Assembly (NCBI GenBank): GCA_964513205.1
Contig: CAZELP010000008.1
Location: forward strand, 10,649 to 74,648
Direction of reading: 5' to 3'
DNA from: JAGVJT01 sp964513205
Lineage (GTDB): Bacteria > Pseudomonadota > Gammaproteobacteria > Legionellales > Legionellaceae
Length of the DNA stretch: 64,000 nucleotides
In this document: positions 8,184 through 17,255 of the stretch, in pieces
Position numbering within the stretch: the first letter of the stretch is position 1
How the letters are laid out: the number at the start of each line of letters is the position of its first letter
Notes under the pieces: generated by a model
Databases searched by the model: none
Told to the model about the DNA's origin: nothing
Seen by the model: only the letters and a program-made list of their open reading frames with translations
Made by a program: the position numbers and the translations under genes

Positions 8184-9425
8184 CTAAAAGTTACCATTAA
8201 ACCATTGTTTCATTTTCGTCAGCAAACCTGATGCATTCCGCGGCATAGAAGGCTGATGATAATAACCGCCTTCATACTGCTGTTGAAAACCATGCATCAA
8301 CAAGCCCACAGATGTTGCCCAAGCAGGACTTGTCATGGCTTCGGGCAGGCCAGGAATAGCCGGCACAAATCCATGCCGAACTGGCATTTCAAAAATGCTC
8401 TCTGCCAACTCTAAAGCACCATGTACACAAGAAGCTCCGCCAGATAACACAATCCCTGCCGCAAGCATCTCATCAAAACCACTTCGACGAAGCTCATGTC
8501 GAACAAGCGTAAATAACTCTTCATAACGCGCAGAAATCACATCCGCCAGAGCTTTTACAGAAATTTTTCGACCAGGACGTTCGTTGACACTTAAGACATC
8601 GATCATCTGACCTGTACTCGCCAATTCAGACTGAGCACATCCGTACTGAAGCTTGATGGTCTCAGCCGCTTTTGTTGGGGTTCGCAACGCCATTGCAATA
8701 TCATTTGTCACCTGATCGCCTGCTATTGGAATCACAGCAGTGTATTGAATTGCTCCATTTGAGAAAATGGCAATGTCGGTTGTACCACCACCAATGTCGA
8801 TGAGACAAACACCTAAGTCTTTTTCGTCATCAGTCAGCACCGCATGACTAGAAGCAAGCTGCTCGAGAATGATGTCATTGACTTCAAGACCACAACGTCT
8901 CACGCATTTTGCAATATTTTGAGCCGCACTCACTGCTCCTGTCACAATATGTACGCGCGCTTCCAAACGAACACCCGCCATACCAATTGGTTCACGAATG
9001 TTGCCTTGATTGTCAATCATAAATTCTTGCGGTAAAACATGTAGAATTTTTTGATCAGCAGGCACAACGACTGCTTTTGCAGCATCAAGTACACGCTCAA
9101 CATCCGCTTGTGACACTTCTGTATCACGAATCGCGACAATCCCGTGAGAATTTAAACTACGAATATGGCTACCGGCAATGCCTGTATAAACCGATCGAAC
9201 CTCGGTTCCCGCCATCAGCTCGGCCTCTTGAACCGCTCTTTGTATGGATTGAACTGTCGCCTCAATATCAACCACAACACCACGCTTCAACCCCCGGGAA
9301 GGATGCGACCCCATGCCAATAATCTCCATGGTTCCCGCGGGTGTTATCTCTGCAATAAAGGCGGCTATTTTGGATGTGCCGATATCAAGGCCCGTAATAA
9401 TATTTTTTTCCGTTTTTTTTGTCAT
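8184..9425 (-). CDS. ftsA: Cell division protein FtsA
   Basis: Actin-like ATPase that tethers FtsZ to the membrane. About 413 residues from the ATG at 9425. Visible are the phosphate-1 motif GLDIGTSKIAAFI, the phosphate-2 motif LIDIGGGTTDIAIF, and a C-terminal amphipathic membrane-targeting helix (LTKMKQWFNGNF). I prefer the ATG at 9425, which overlaps the ftsQ stop (TAATG) with GGGAAG just upstream, over the in-frame ATG at 9449, which would extend further into ftsQ. Confidence 0.97.
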   Translation of the reverse strand: MTKKTEKNIITGLDIGTSKIAAFIAEITPAGTMEIIGMGSHPSRGLKRGVVVDIEATVQSIQRAVQEAELMAGTEVRSVYTGIAGSHIRSLNSHGIVAIRDTEVSQADVERVLDAAKAVVVPADQKILHVLPQEFMIDNQGNIREPIGMAGVRLEARVHIVTGAVSAAQNIAKCVRRCGLEVNDIILEQLASSHAVLTDDEKDLGVCLIDIGGGTTDIAIFSNGAIQYTAVIPIAGDQVTNDIAMALRTPTKAAETIKLQYGCAQSELASTGQMIDVLSVNERPGRKISVKALADVISARYEELFTLVRHELRRSGFDEMLAAGIVLSGGASCVHGALELAESIFEMPVRHGFVPAIPGLPEAMTSPAWATSVGLLMHGFQQQYEGGYYHQPSMPRNASGLLTKMKQWFNGNF

Positions 9426-10147
9426 TATCTTCCCGTTTGTGGTTTCCATTGCACAGCCATCCCCCGTGCATAACGTAAGTCAACACTTGTTAACTGCTCA
9501 GGTTTATCCGCAAAAACTGCTGGATAGGCACGACAAAATCGTTTTACACGCGTCTCAAGCTCATTTTTACCCAGGCGTAGCACTATTCCATTTTTCAATG
9601 AAAGCTCCCATGCTTGATTATCGCTTAGCCTTAAACCCGACGCGCTTAATCCGTATAATGATAATAGCTTACTCAATTTTTGAAAATTTTGTAAGACCTC
9701 ATTTTTTTGTGCCTCAGGGCCGGACAAATGAGGAAGGCTTTCTTGCACCCCTGTCGTGGTCTCTGGACGAAAAACAAACCCATCCTTCGTCATCAAAGCA
9801 TTGTTCCAAATGGCAACCGGAACACGCTCCACGACTCTAATTTTAATCACATCAGGCCAAATGCGTTCGACAAATGCGTCCTCACACCAGACCATCTGTT
9901 TTAAGTCTTGTTCCAAATCTGAAACATTAAAACCAAAAAAACCTCTCAACAAATGCGACGACAAAATCTGTTCAAGATGATGACGACTAATGTGATCATA
10001 ACTTGCAGAAATTTTAACAGTGTTGATTGGAAAACGCTTCGCATCACTTAAGACCAAATAAACCAAACGACTGGACAAGAGCAGAATTAAGGCCACCAAA
10101 AAAAGCAATGTCGCTCCATAGCGAAAACGTGTTGTATCTAAACTCAT
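9425..10147 (-). CDS. ftsQ: Cell division protein FtsQ
   Basis: Bitopic divisome protein that links early and late division proteins. About 240 residues: short cytoplasmic tail, one membrane segment (GATLLFLVALILLLSSRLVY), a POTRA domain (FPINTVKISASYDHISRHHL onward) and the FtsQ beta domain ending near YARGMAVQWK. The ATG at 10147 has AGGGACG just upstream and gives the usual short cytoplasmic tail; the longer frame from 10195 is less likely. ftsA starts on its stop codon. Confidence 0.94.
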   Translation of the reverse strand: MSLDTTRFRYGATLLFLVALILLLSSRLVYLVLSDAKRFPINTVKISASYDHISRHHLEQILSSHLLRGFFGFNVSDLEQDLKQMVWCEDAFVERIWPDVIKIRVVERVPVAIWNNALMTKDGFVFRPETTTGVQESLPHLSGPEAQKNEVLQNFQKLSKLLSLYGLSASGLRLSDNQAWELSLKNGIVLRLGKNELETRVKRFCRAYPAVFADKPEQLTSVDLRYARGMAVQWKPQTGR

Positions 10148-10239
10148 CGTCGTCCCTAATTCCAATCGCCTAACCCAAACCCCAGAAGAACACACAAAAC
10201 TGATTTTTTATGCCTACTTCAACCGCTATGTCGCCATGC

Positions 10240-11334
10240 TCACTGATAATGAGTGACTCGCTTTAATCGACGTTGGTGACGTACTAAGGCGAGAGCTATC
10301 AATTTATCAAGTAGTTCAGGATATGGCAAACCACTTGCCTCCCACATTTTCGGATACATGCTAATCGATGTGAAACCAGGAAGCGTATTGATCTCGTTGA
10401 AGTAAATTCGGCCTGTTTCATCATTCACAAAAAAATCAACGCGAGCCATTCCCTGACAACGCAATCGCTTGAATATTTCGGCGGCAATCCGCTGAACTCG
10501 CACACAGAGCGACTCAGCTAATGGCGCAGGAATGAGCAACGCAGTTTGATCGCTTTGAAGATATTTGGCCGTGTAAGAATAAAATCCATCAGGATGATGC
10601 ACAACAACTTCCCCAGGGACACTGACCAAAGGCGCACTCGTCGCCACAGGATTTTCAAGTACCGCCACCTCGATTTCTCGACCTTTTACAAAAGATTCAA
10701 CGATCACATAAGCATCATAGCGTCCAGCATCAGAGATGGCATCTTTGAGGCCCGCAATGTCGTAAACTTTATGAATACCCACACTCGATCCCAAAGAACA
10801 AGGTTTAACAAACATCGGCCAACCAAATGCGGCTATCATTTCTTGGCAAAACTGATCCACCTCTGCCTCTGACGCATCTTCAGCAATTAAACGATACTGA
10901 GCCGATTCAATTTCAGCATCGCAAGCCACTTTACGCGCCATTTCTTTGTCCATTCCCAGTGCCGAAGATAAAACATTGCATCCAACATAAGCGACCCCGG
11001 CTAACTCCAAGAGCCCTTGCAGCGCACCATCTTCATACAAAGGACCATGGACGACAGGGAAAACGACATCTGTTTCAATTGCAAACTGACCATCGACAAT
11101 CAGACTAGGAAGCAAAATAGAATCGTCCGTTTTAACCGGCAATGCATCATGATAAGTGGACAAAACAGCATAAGAATTGAGATAACAGACGCCTTCTTTA
11201 TCCATGCCAATCGGTATGACCTCATATTTTTCTTGGTTCAGAAATCTCAATACAGAAGCCGCTGAACGCAAAGAAATTTCATGTTCCCCAGAACACCCTC
11301 CGTACAATAAAACAACTTTCAAGGGCTTATTCAT
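10240..11334 (-). CDS. ddl: D-alanine--D-alanine ligase
   Basis: ATP-grasp enzyme making the D-Ala-D-Ala terminus of the peptidoglycan precursor. 364 residues, nearer the DdlA length than the ~306 of DdlB. Visible are the N-terminal VVLLYGGCSGEHEISLRSA, the ATP-binding KPCSLGSSVGIHKV, and the metal-binding/catalytic end FNEINTLPGFTSISMYPKM. It overlaps the end of murB by 8 nt, so coupling is likely. The Ddl between murB and ftsQ is the normal dcw arrangement. Confidence 0.96.
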   Translation of the reverse strand: MNKPLKVVLLYGGCSGEHEISLRSAASVLRFLNQEKYEVIPIGMDKEGVCYLNSYAVLSTYHDALPVKTDDSILLPSLIVDGQFAIETDVVFPVVHGPLYEDGALQGLLELAGVAYVGCNVLSSALGMDKEMARKVACDAEIESAQYRLIAEDASEAEVDQFCQEMIAAFGWPMFVKPCSLGSSVGIHKVYDIAGLKDAISDAGRYDAYVIVESFVKGREIEVAVLENPVATSAPLVSVPGEVVVHHPDGFYSYTAKYLQSDQTALLIPAPLAESLCVRVQRIAAEIFKRLRCQGMARVDFFVNDETGRIYFNEINTLPGFTSISMYPKMWEASGLPYPELLDKLIALALVRHQRRLKRVTHYQ

Positions 11335-12223
11335 GCGTTTTTTCTCCCAAAAAATGAACTTCTCGAATTAGATTTACTCCTGTTTTTTCAAGAACAGTAC
11401 GATGCACTTGCTCTATAAGCGACTCAATGTCAGCAGCTGAAGCATGACCTTCGTGATTGATAATAAAATTAGCATGCTTCTCCGACACTTTTGCATGTCC
11501 CAATGTCAATCCTTTTAAACCACAAGATTCAATCAAGCGAGCGGCATGATCACCAGGGGGATTACGAAAAACGGAGCCACAATTGTATTCGTTGGTCGGC
11601 TGGGTGCTGCTTCGTCGCTCTAATAATGTTTTGATTTTTTCTAATGCCACGTCTTTATCACCCAAAACCAACTTAAACGTGGCCGCAACAAACCACTCGC
11701 CTTCGCTCAAGCCGACCACATGTCGATAGGCAATTTCAAAAGACTCTGGAGAACGGTGATGAATCACTCCATCACGCGTGATGGTTTCCACTGCGACCAC
11801 TCGATTCCACGTCTCACCATCAAAGCAGCCGGCATTCATCCGTAAAGCGCCCCCCATTGTGCCTGGAATTCCGGCCCAAAACTCCCCGCCTTCAAGATTG
11901 TTGCGAGCACTAAATCTTGCCATTTTTGCACAAGAAACACCCGCTTCAACACGTATGGTATCAGGAGTAATCAATGTCATTTCATTTAAGCAGCCTTGAG
12001 TCAAAATGACTGTCCCAGCAAATCCCCCATCTCGAATTAAAGAATTGCTACCCAGACCAATCCAGAGTAGCGGTTCTTCTTTTGGGCAACTTCTTAAAAA
12101 TGAAGATAAATCGGCCAAATCTTTTGGCTTATAAAGATGTTGTGCAGGGCCACCAACCCGCCAGGTTGTATAGTCTGACAAAAGCGCTTCTTGTTCTAAC
12201 TGTCCTTGATATTCAATTTTCAT
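11327..12223 (-). CDS. murB: UDP-N-acetylenolpyruvoylglucosamine reductase MurB (short, type II-like)
   Basis: FAD enzyme that reduces UDP-GlcNAc-enolpyruvate to UDP-MurNAc. 298 residues, which with the sequence YNCGSVFRNPPGDHAARLIE (catalytic Ser in the C-terminal domain) points to a type II enzyme rather than the ~340-residue E. coli type I. The FAD-binding segments LWIGLGSNSLIRDGGFAG and GIPGTMGGALRMNAG are clear. Its start overlaps the murC stop by 4 nt and its end overlaps ddl. Confidence 0.96.
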   Translation of the reverse strand: MKIEYQGQLEQEALLSDYTTWRVGGPAQHLYKPKDLADLSSFLRSCPKEEPLLWIGLGSNSLIRDGGFAGTVILTQGCLNEMTLITPDTIRVEAGVSCAKMARFSARNNLEGGEFWAGIPGTMGGALRMNAGCFDGETWNRVVAVETITRDGVIHHRSPESFEIAYRHVVGLSEGEWFVAATFKLVLGDKDVALEKIKTLLERRSSTQPTNEYNCGSVFRNPPGDHAARLIESCGLKGLTLGHAKVSEKHANFIINHEGHASAADIESLIEQVHRTVLEKTGVNLIREVHFLGEKTHE

Positions 12224-13629
12224 GATCGTTGCATCAGTTGATGGGCGTATTGACTAATCGTACCAGCTCCTTGCATTAAAATCACATCTCCGTCACGAAT
12301 TAAACGATTGAGTTCGCCTGTTAAATTTTTCTCGTTGACCAAAGTAACTGAGCCACCACCCGCCTCAACCGCATTGGCGAGTAATTCGCTGTTGACGCCT
12401 GAGATGGGCGATTCGCCTGCAGAATAAATATCAAACAATAAAACTTCATCCCCCAATTTCAATACCTCAACAAACTGAGAAAATAAATCTTGTGTACGCG
12501 AATAGCGATGTGGTTGAAAAACGTGAATCAAACGTTTATCCGGCCAAACTGCACGAAATGCGTCGACTGTCGCCTTGATTTCTCTTGGATGATGTCCGTA
12601 ATCATCGACGACCAATGCTTTGCCATGTTCAAAGTCTTTCTCGCCCAACATTTGAAAGCGTCGTCCCACTCCTTGAAAATCGTACAAGCCTTTGACGATC
12701 GCCTCATCTGCAACATCCAGCGCAGTTGCGATTGCAATTGCGGCCAGTGCGTTCTGCACATTATGGCGTCCGGGCCATTTTAATTGCACTGAAAGCGGCT
12801 TATGCGGTGCGGGTCGATGAACGGTAAATTGGCTCAATAGCCCGTCCTGCTTCCAATCGACGGCACGATACTGCGCATCTTTAGCAAAACCATAGGTCAA
12901 AATCGGACGCTGTATTTTAGGCAGTAAATGTCGCACTTCTGGATCATCAATACACAAAACAGCCAAACCATAAAAAGGAAGGTGATGCAAAAACTCAACA
13001 AATGTCGCACGTAATTTTGCGAAACTCCCCTGATACGTGCTCATGTGATCGGCGTCAATATTTGTCACAACGGTCATCATGGGCTTTAAGAATAAAAACG
13101 AAGCATCGCTTTCATCGGCCTCAGCAACTAGATAATTAGAGTGTCCAAATTGCGCATTTGTTCCTCGACTGGTTAGTTTTCCGCCAATCACAAATGTGGG
13201 ATCTAAACCAGCCTCCTGTAATACACTGGTAATCAAGCTTGTCGTTGTTGTTTTGCCATGCGTACCGGCAACTGCAATGCCGTGACGAAAGCGCATCAAT
13301 TCCGCCAGCATCATCGCACGAGGAATAACAGGGATTTTTTCTTTGATAGCGGCTTCGATTTCAGGATTATCATCACCAATTGCACTGGAACGCACCACCA
13401 CATCAGAACGGACAATGTGAGCAGCATCATGACCAATATGCACTTCAACACCCATTTGCTTTAAGTGTTGTACGGCTTTGTTATCGGCCATATCAGAACC
13501 TGACACTTGATAGCCTTCTTGATGTAAAACCTCAGCGATTCCACACATTCCAGCCCCACCAATACCAACAAAATGAATGTGCTTGACTCGCCCCATTTTA
13601 GGATATGTGTAAGGTTTTTCTTCGCTCAT
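12220..13629 (-). CDS. murC: UDP-N-acetylmuramate--L-alanine ligase MurC
   Basis: Mur ligase adding the first residue (L-Ala) to UDP-MurNAc. 469 residues in three domains: N-terminal UDP-binding HFVGIGGAGMCGIAEVL, central ATPase with P-loop AGTHGKTTTTSLI, and the C-terminal domain with DDYGHHPREIKAT and FQPHRYSRT. The start lies 11 nt after the ftsW stop; in most gammaproteobacteria murG sits at exactly that place and is absent here. Confidence 0.97.
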   Translation of the reverse strand: MSEEKPYTYPKMGRVKHIHFVGIGGAGMCGIAEVLHQEGYQVSGSDMADNKAVQHLKQMGVEVHIGHDAAHIVRSDVVVRSSAIGDDNPEIEAAIKEKIPVIPRAMMLAELMRFRHGIAVAGTHGKTTTTSLITSVLQEAGLDPTFVIGGKLTSRGTNAQFGHSNYLVAEADESDASFLFLKPMMTVVTNIDADHMSTYQGSFAKLRATFVEFLHHLPFYGLAVLCIDDPEVRHLLPKIQRPILTYGFAKDAQYRAVDWKQDGLLSQFTVHRPAPHKPLSVQLKWPGRHNVQNALAAIAIATALDVADEAIVKGLYDFQGVGRRFQMLGEKDFEHGKALVVDDYGHHPREIKATVDAFRAVWPDKRLIHVFQPHRYSRTQDLFSQFVEVLKLGDEVLLFDIYSAGESPISGVNSELLANAVEAGGGSVTLVNEKNLTGELNRLIRDGDVILMQGAGTISQYAHQLMQRS

Positions 13630-13640
13630 GATGTGCCCTC

Positions 13641-14801
13641 CTACCTAAATCGTCCAAGCCCCAATGCCTGCCAACGGTTTTCATGATCTATGCGCAATAA
13701 TAACGCAATCGCCACACAGTTGACTACCAGACTTGCACCGCCGTAACTTAAAAGTGGAAGCGTCAAGCCTTTTGTCGGCAAAAGACCCGCATTAACGCCC
13801 ATATTGATTGCTGCTTGTAATCCAAGCCCAAAAGTAATGCCATAAGCAGTAAACGCGGCAAACCATCTCGATTGTTGGTAAGCAAAAAAACCTATTGATA
13901 AACCTCGCACCACAACAATCGCATAAAGCAGCATCACCACAACAATACCGAAAAGTCCAAGCTCTTCCGCCAACACAGCAAAGATAAAGTCGGTGTGTGC
14001 CTCAGGTAAATACAGCAGCTTCTGCACACTATCACCAAGGCCCATGCCAAACCAGCCGCCTCGGCCAAAAGCAATGAGAGACTGCGTTAATTGATACCCA
14101 CTATTGAACTGATCGGCCCAAGGATTTAAAAATGCTGTCAGCCGGGCAACACGGTAAGGAGATGACACAGCGAGTACTCCCAGCGCAACAGCGACGACTA
14201 ATAACAGCCCAATGTAATATCGCCACTTTACACCCGTCAGAAAAAGCATGACCATCACTGTTCCTGTGATCACCACGGTCGAGCCGAAATCAGGTTCAAG
14301 CATCAACAAAAAGGCTACAACAGCCAATACCAACATTGGTTTGATGAATCCAATAATGTCTTGTGTTTTTCGACTTTTTTCACGCACAAGATAACCGGAA
14401 ACATAGACTATCATGGTAATTTTAGCCAGCTCCGAAACTTGGACACCAATTGGCCCCAAAGCAAGCCAACGACGACTGCCATTGACCACTCGACCTATCC
14501 CCGGAATCAGAACCAACACCAACATGAACAGACACAAAAATAAGAGTTTAACGCTATTTTTTTCCCAAACACTGCTGTCAATTCGCAACACAATACAAGA
14601 TAAAAAAAGCCCAAAACACAGATAACACGCCTGGCGAATCAGAAAGTGAAATGGCTGATGAAAATATTTTGTGGAAATCATGACAGAGCTTGACGCCACC
14701 ATCATTAATCCAATAAAAATCAGGCTGATTACAGCACTAATGAGCCATTTGTCGTATAAAGCGTTGGGCGTACGTACGCCTCGTTCTGCAAGTGTTGTCA
14801 C
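13641..14801 (-). CDS. ftsW: SEDS peptidoglycan glycosyltransferase FtsW
   Basis: Polytopic septal glycan polymerase of the SEDS family, acting with FtsI. 386 residues with about ten membrane segments. Family signatures include PGIGRVVNGSRRWLALGPIG after the fourth helix region, EPDFGSTVVI, and the C-terminal LPLLSYGGASLVVNCVAIALL. The conserved Asp in the long extracytoplasmic loop lies in the region around FAVLAEELGLFG. The start overlaps the murD stop (ATGA). Confidence 0.96.
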   Translation of the reverse strand: MTTLAERGVRTPNALYDKWLISAVISLIFIGLMMVASSSVMISTKYFHQPFHFLIRQACYLCFGLFLSCIVLRIDSSVWEKNSVKLLFLCLFMLVLVLIPGIGRVVNGSRRWLALGPIGVQVSELAKITMIVYVSGYLVREKSRKTQDIIGFIKPMLVLAVVAFLLMLEPDFGSTVVITGTVMVMLFLTGVKWRYYIGLLLVVAVALGVLAVSSPYRVARLTAFLNPWADQFNSGYQLTQSLIAFGRGGWFGMGLGDSVQKLLYLPEAHTDFIFAVLAEELGLFGIVVVMLLYAIVVVRGLSIGFFAYQQSRWFAAFTAYGITFGLGLQAAINMGVNAGLLPTKGLTLPLLSYGGASLVVNCVAIALLLRIDHENRWQALGLGRFR

Positions 14802-16147
14802 AACGCCTCCACGGCTTTAGAGAAAACCTCTCCACGATGATGGTAATCCCGAAACATGTCCAAACTCGCACAAGCAGGAGAGAGCAGGACCACATCACCG
14901 GGCATGGCTTCTTTTTGAGCGAGTTGAACAGCAGACTCCAAAGAGTTTGTTTTTTGTTGTGGAATGCCTTGAAGTGCTGTAGCCAATTTATCTGCATCTT
15001 GCCCTATCAACACAACCGATCGCACATATGTTTCAGCCACTTCTTTTAAGAGCGAGAAATCGGCACCTTTGCCTTGTCCCCCAGCAATCAACACGATCTT
15101 ACCCTGCATGGCGCCTCCTATGCCCAAAATTGCAGAAATTGTCGCGCCAATATTGGTACCTTTTGAGTCATCAATCCAAATCACTCGATTCAGCTCACGA
15201 ATCCACTGGCAACGATGAGGAAGACCTGAAAATTCATTCAAGACTTCAACCATTGCCGTAATCGATATACCGGCCGCCGAAGCCAAAGCACAAGAGGCAA
15301 CCGCATTTAACCAATTGTGACGTCCTTTTATTTTCAGATTTTGAATTGGAAAAACAAATGTCGAACCCTGTGCAATAAAATAATCACCGGCCTCATTTTG
15401 GCAAAGCCCCCAATCTAAAGGGTTTTCTGGCGGATTAAGACCATAGCTGAACACTTGTTGCTCAGCACTCAAGACGGAAAGATCTGGACGAGTTTCTGTA
15501 TCCTCTCGATTAAACAAACAAACACTTGAATTCCAATACACGCGCTGTTTAGCCTCCCAGTACGCCATCATGGTTTGGTGTCGATCTAGGTGGTCGGGCG
15601 AGAAATTTAAAATAGTTGAGGCACAAGGCGTTAAACTTTCAGTCAGGTCAAGCTGAAAACTAGACAATTCAAGAACCCATAAATCATAGGTGACTTCTTC
15701 GTCGAGAAGCTCGAGAACAGGCGTGCCAATATTCCCTGCAACCGCCACTTTACGACCATCGGCTTTAGCCATCTCGCCAACCAAGCTGGTGACCGTAGAT
15801 TTGCCATTGGTACCTGTAATGGCAATGACTGGCGCACTGACCACGCGAGCAAAACACTCTATATCGCCTAAAATTGGAATGTTCTCACTTCGAGCTTCTT
15901 GAAAAATAGGCAAGTCCAAAGCAAGTCCGGGACTTGTCAAAATGGTGTGTACGTCACGTAACACCTCTCGAGGTAATCTCCCCAAATAGAGTGGCACATG
16001 AGGGAACTCTTCTCGAAATTGAGTCGCACCCTCTGGCGTCTCTCTGGTGTCAAACATCACGAAAGCGTCCCCTTGCTTCGCAAGATGGCGCGCCATGGAA
16101 AGTCCTGTTTTCCCAAGACCAACAACCAATGTCAGTGTCTTTTGCAT
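14798..16147 (-). CDS. murD: UDP-N-acetylmuramoylalanine--D-glutamate ligase MurD
   Basis: Adds D-Glu to UDP-MurNAc-L-Ala. About 449 residues from the ATG at 16147 (MQKTLTLVVGLGKTGLSM), which gives the standard N-terminal Rossmann motif; the frame extends 32 codons further upstream but into mraY, so the short start is preferred. P-loop ITGTNGKSTVTSLV, then NFSPDHLDRH and WIDDSKGTNIGAT are typical MurD elements. It overlaps ftsW by 4 nt and follows mraY by 8 nt. Confidence 0.96.
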   Translation of the reverse strand: MQKTLTLVVGLGKTGLSMARHLAKQGDAFVMFDTRETPEGATQFREEFPHVPLYLGRLPREVLRDVHTILTSPGLALDLPIFQEARSENIPILGDIECFARVVSAPVIAITGTNGKSTVTSLVGEMAKADGRKVAVAGNIGTPVLELLDEEVTYDLWVLELSSFQLDLTESLTPCASTILNFSPDHLDRHQTMMAYWEAKQRVYWNSSVCLFNREDTETRPDLSVLSAEQQVFSYGLNPPENPLDWGLCQNEAGDYFIAQGSTFVFPIQNLKIKGRHNWLNAVASCALASAAGISITAMVEVLNEFSGLPHRCQWIRELNRVIWIDDSKGTNIGATISAILGIGGAMQGKIVLIAGGQGKGADFSLLKEVAETYVRSVVLIGQDADKLATALQGIPQQKTNSLESAVQLAQKEAMPGDVVLLSPACASLDMFRDYHHRGEVFSKAVEAL

Positions 16148-16155
16148 AGTCCCTC

Positions 16156-17241
16156 TTAGCGAAGTTTTAGCGTCGCAAGCCCACACAACACAAACACAAC
16201 AGTCAAAATCCAAAAGCGAACAATGACTTTGGGCTCGGACCAACCTTTGAGCTCAAAATGATGATGAATAGGCGCCATTCGAAATAACCGACGGCCTTTC
16301 GTCCATTTAAAATAGCCCACCTGTAATATGACAGAAAGTGTTTCAATGACAAAAAGTCCGCCCATAATAAGCAATACCAGCTCTTGACGAACCATCACTG
16401 CGACAAGACCCAATGCAGCTCCCAGAGACAGCGAACCCACATCACCCATGAAAACCTGCGCAGGATAGGTGTTATACCACAAAAATCCTAATCCGGCTCC
16501 GACAATAGCTGAACAGAATATTGTCAACTCCTCTGTGTTAGGTACAAACGGTATACTCAAATAATGAGCATACACAGCATTGCTTGAAACATAAGCAAAC
16601 ACGCCCAACGCGCCCGCAACCATAACCGTGGGAAGAATCGCAAGACCGTCTAAACCATCCGTCAAATTTACCGCGTTGCTACTCCCGACCACCACAAAAT
16701 AAGCCAATATCATAAACCACGGCCCAAGTTGGATTAGTCCAGTTTTAAAAAAAGGTATCGTGAGCGTTGTGTGAATGGGAAGATTGGCGTGCAAATATAA
16801 ATAAAAAACAGCGATACACGCAACCAAAGATTGCCAAAAATATTTCCATCTTCCTGGTAATCCCCTGCTATTTTTGAGCACTAATTTTCGATAATCATCA
16901 ATCCAACCGATCAATCCGAAACATAAAGTGACGCTTAACGCCAACCACAAATCAGGCTGAGTTAAATCACCCCACAACAAACAGCTAATGCTAATTCCGA
17001 GTAAAATTAAGACGCCTCCCATTGTCGGTGTGCCTTTTTTACTCAAATGAGATTTAGGACCATCATCTCGAACAGTTTGGCCAATTTGCATGCGAACAAG
17101 CCATCGAATCATCATGGGGCCACAACACAAACAAACTACCAAAGCCGTCAAAGAGGCTAAAATGGAACGAAATGTGATGTACTGAAAAACGCGAAGCGCG
17201 TGATACTCGCCTTGTAAAAGCTGTGTTATCCAATAAAGCAT
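16156..17241 (-). CDS. mraY: Phospho-MurNAc-pentapeptide transferase MraY
   Basis: Inner-membrane enzyme that transfers phospho-MurNAc-pentapeptide to undecaprenyl phosphate to give lipid I. 361 residues, ten membrane segments. Diagnostic motifs: KKGTPTMGGVLILLG, IDDYRKLVLKNSRGL (Mg-binding Asp pair), NAVNLTDGLDGLA, FMGDVGSLSLGA and the His-rich APIHHHFELKGWSEPKV loop. It sits between murF and murD as in other dcw clusters. Confidence 0.98.
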   Translation of the reverse strand: MLYWITQLLQGEYHALRVFQYITFRSILASLTALVVCLCCGPMMIRWLVRMQIGQTVRDDGPKSHLSKKGTPTMGGVLILLGISISCLLWGDLTQPDLWLALSVTLCFGLIGWIDDYRKLVLKNSRGLPGRWKYFWQSLVACIAVFYLYLHANLPIHTTLTIPFFKTGLIQLGPWFMILAYFVVVGSSNAVNLTDGLDGLAILPTVMVAGALGVFAYVSSNAVYAHYLSIPFVPNTEELTIFCSAIVGAGLGFLWYNTYPAQVFMGDVGSLSLGAALGLVAVMVRQELVLLIMGGLFVIETLSVILQVGYFKWTKGRRLFRMAPIHHHFELKGWSEPKVIVRFWILTVVFVLCGLATLKLR

Positions 17242-17255
17242 ATATTTTCTCTAAA

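Noticed and set aside
9313..9840. 175-codon plus-strand ORF opposite ftsA/ftsQ
   Set aside because: Antisense to two certain division genes; composition is that of a shadow frame, and no ribosome site or family motif is seen.
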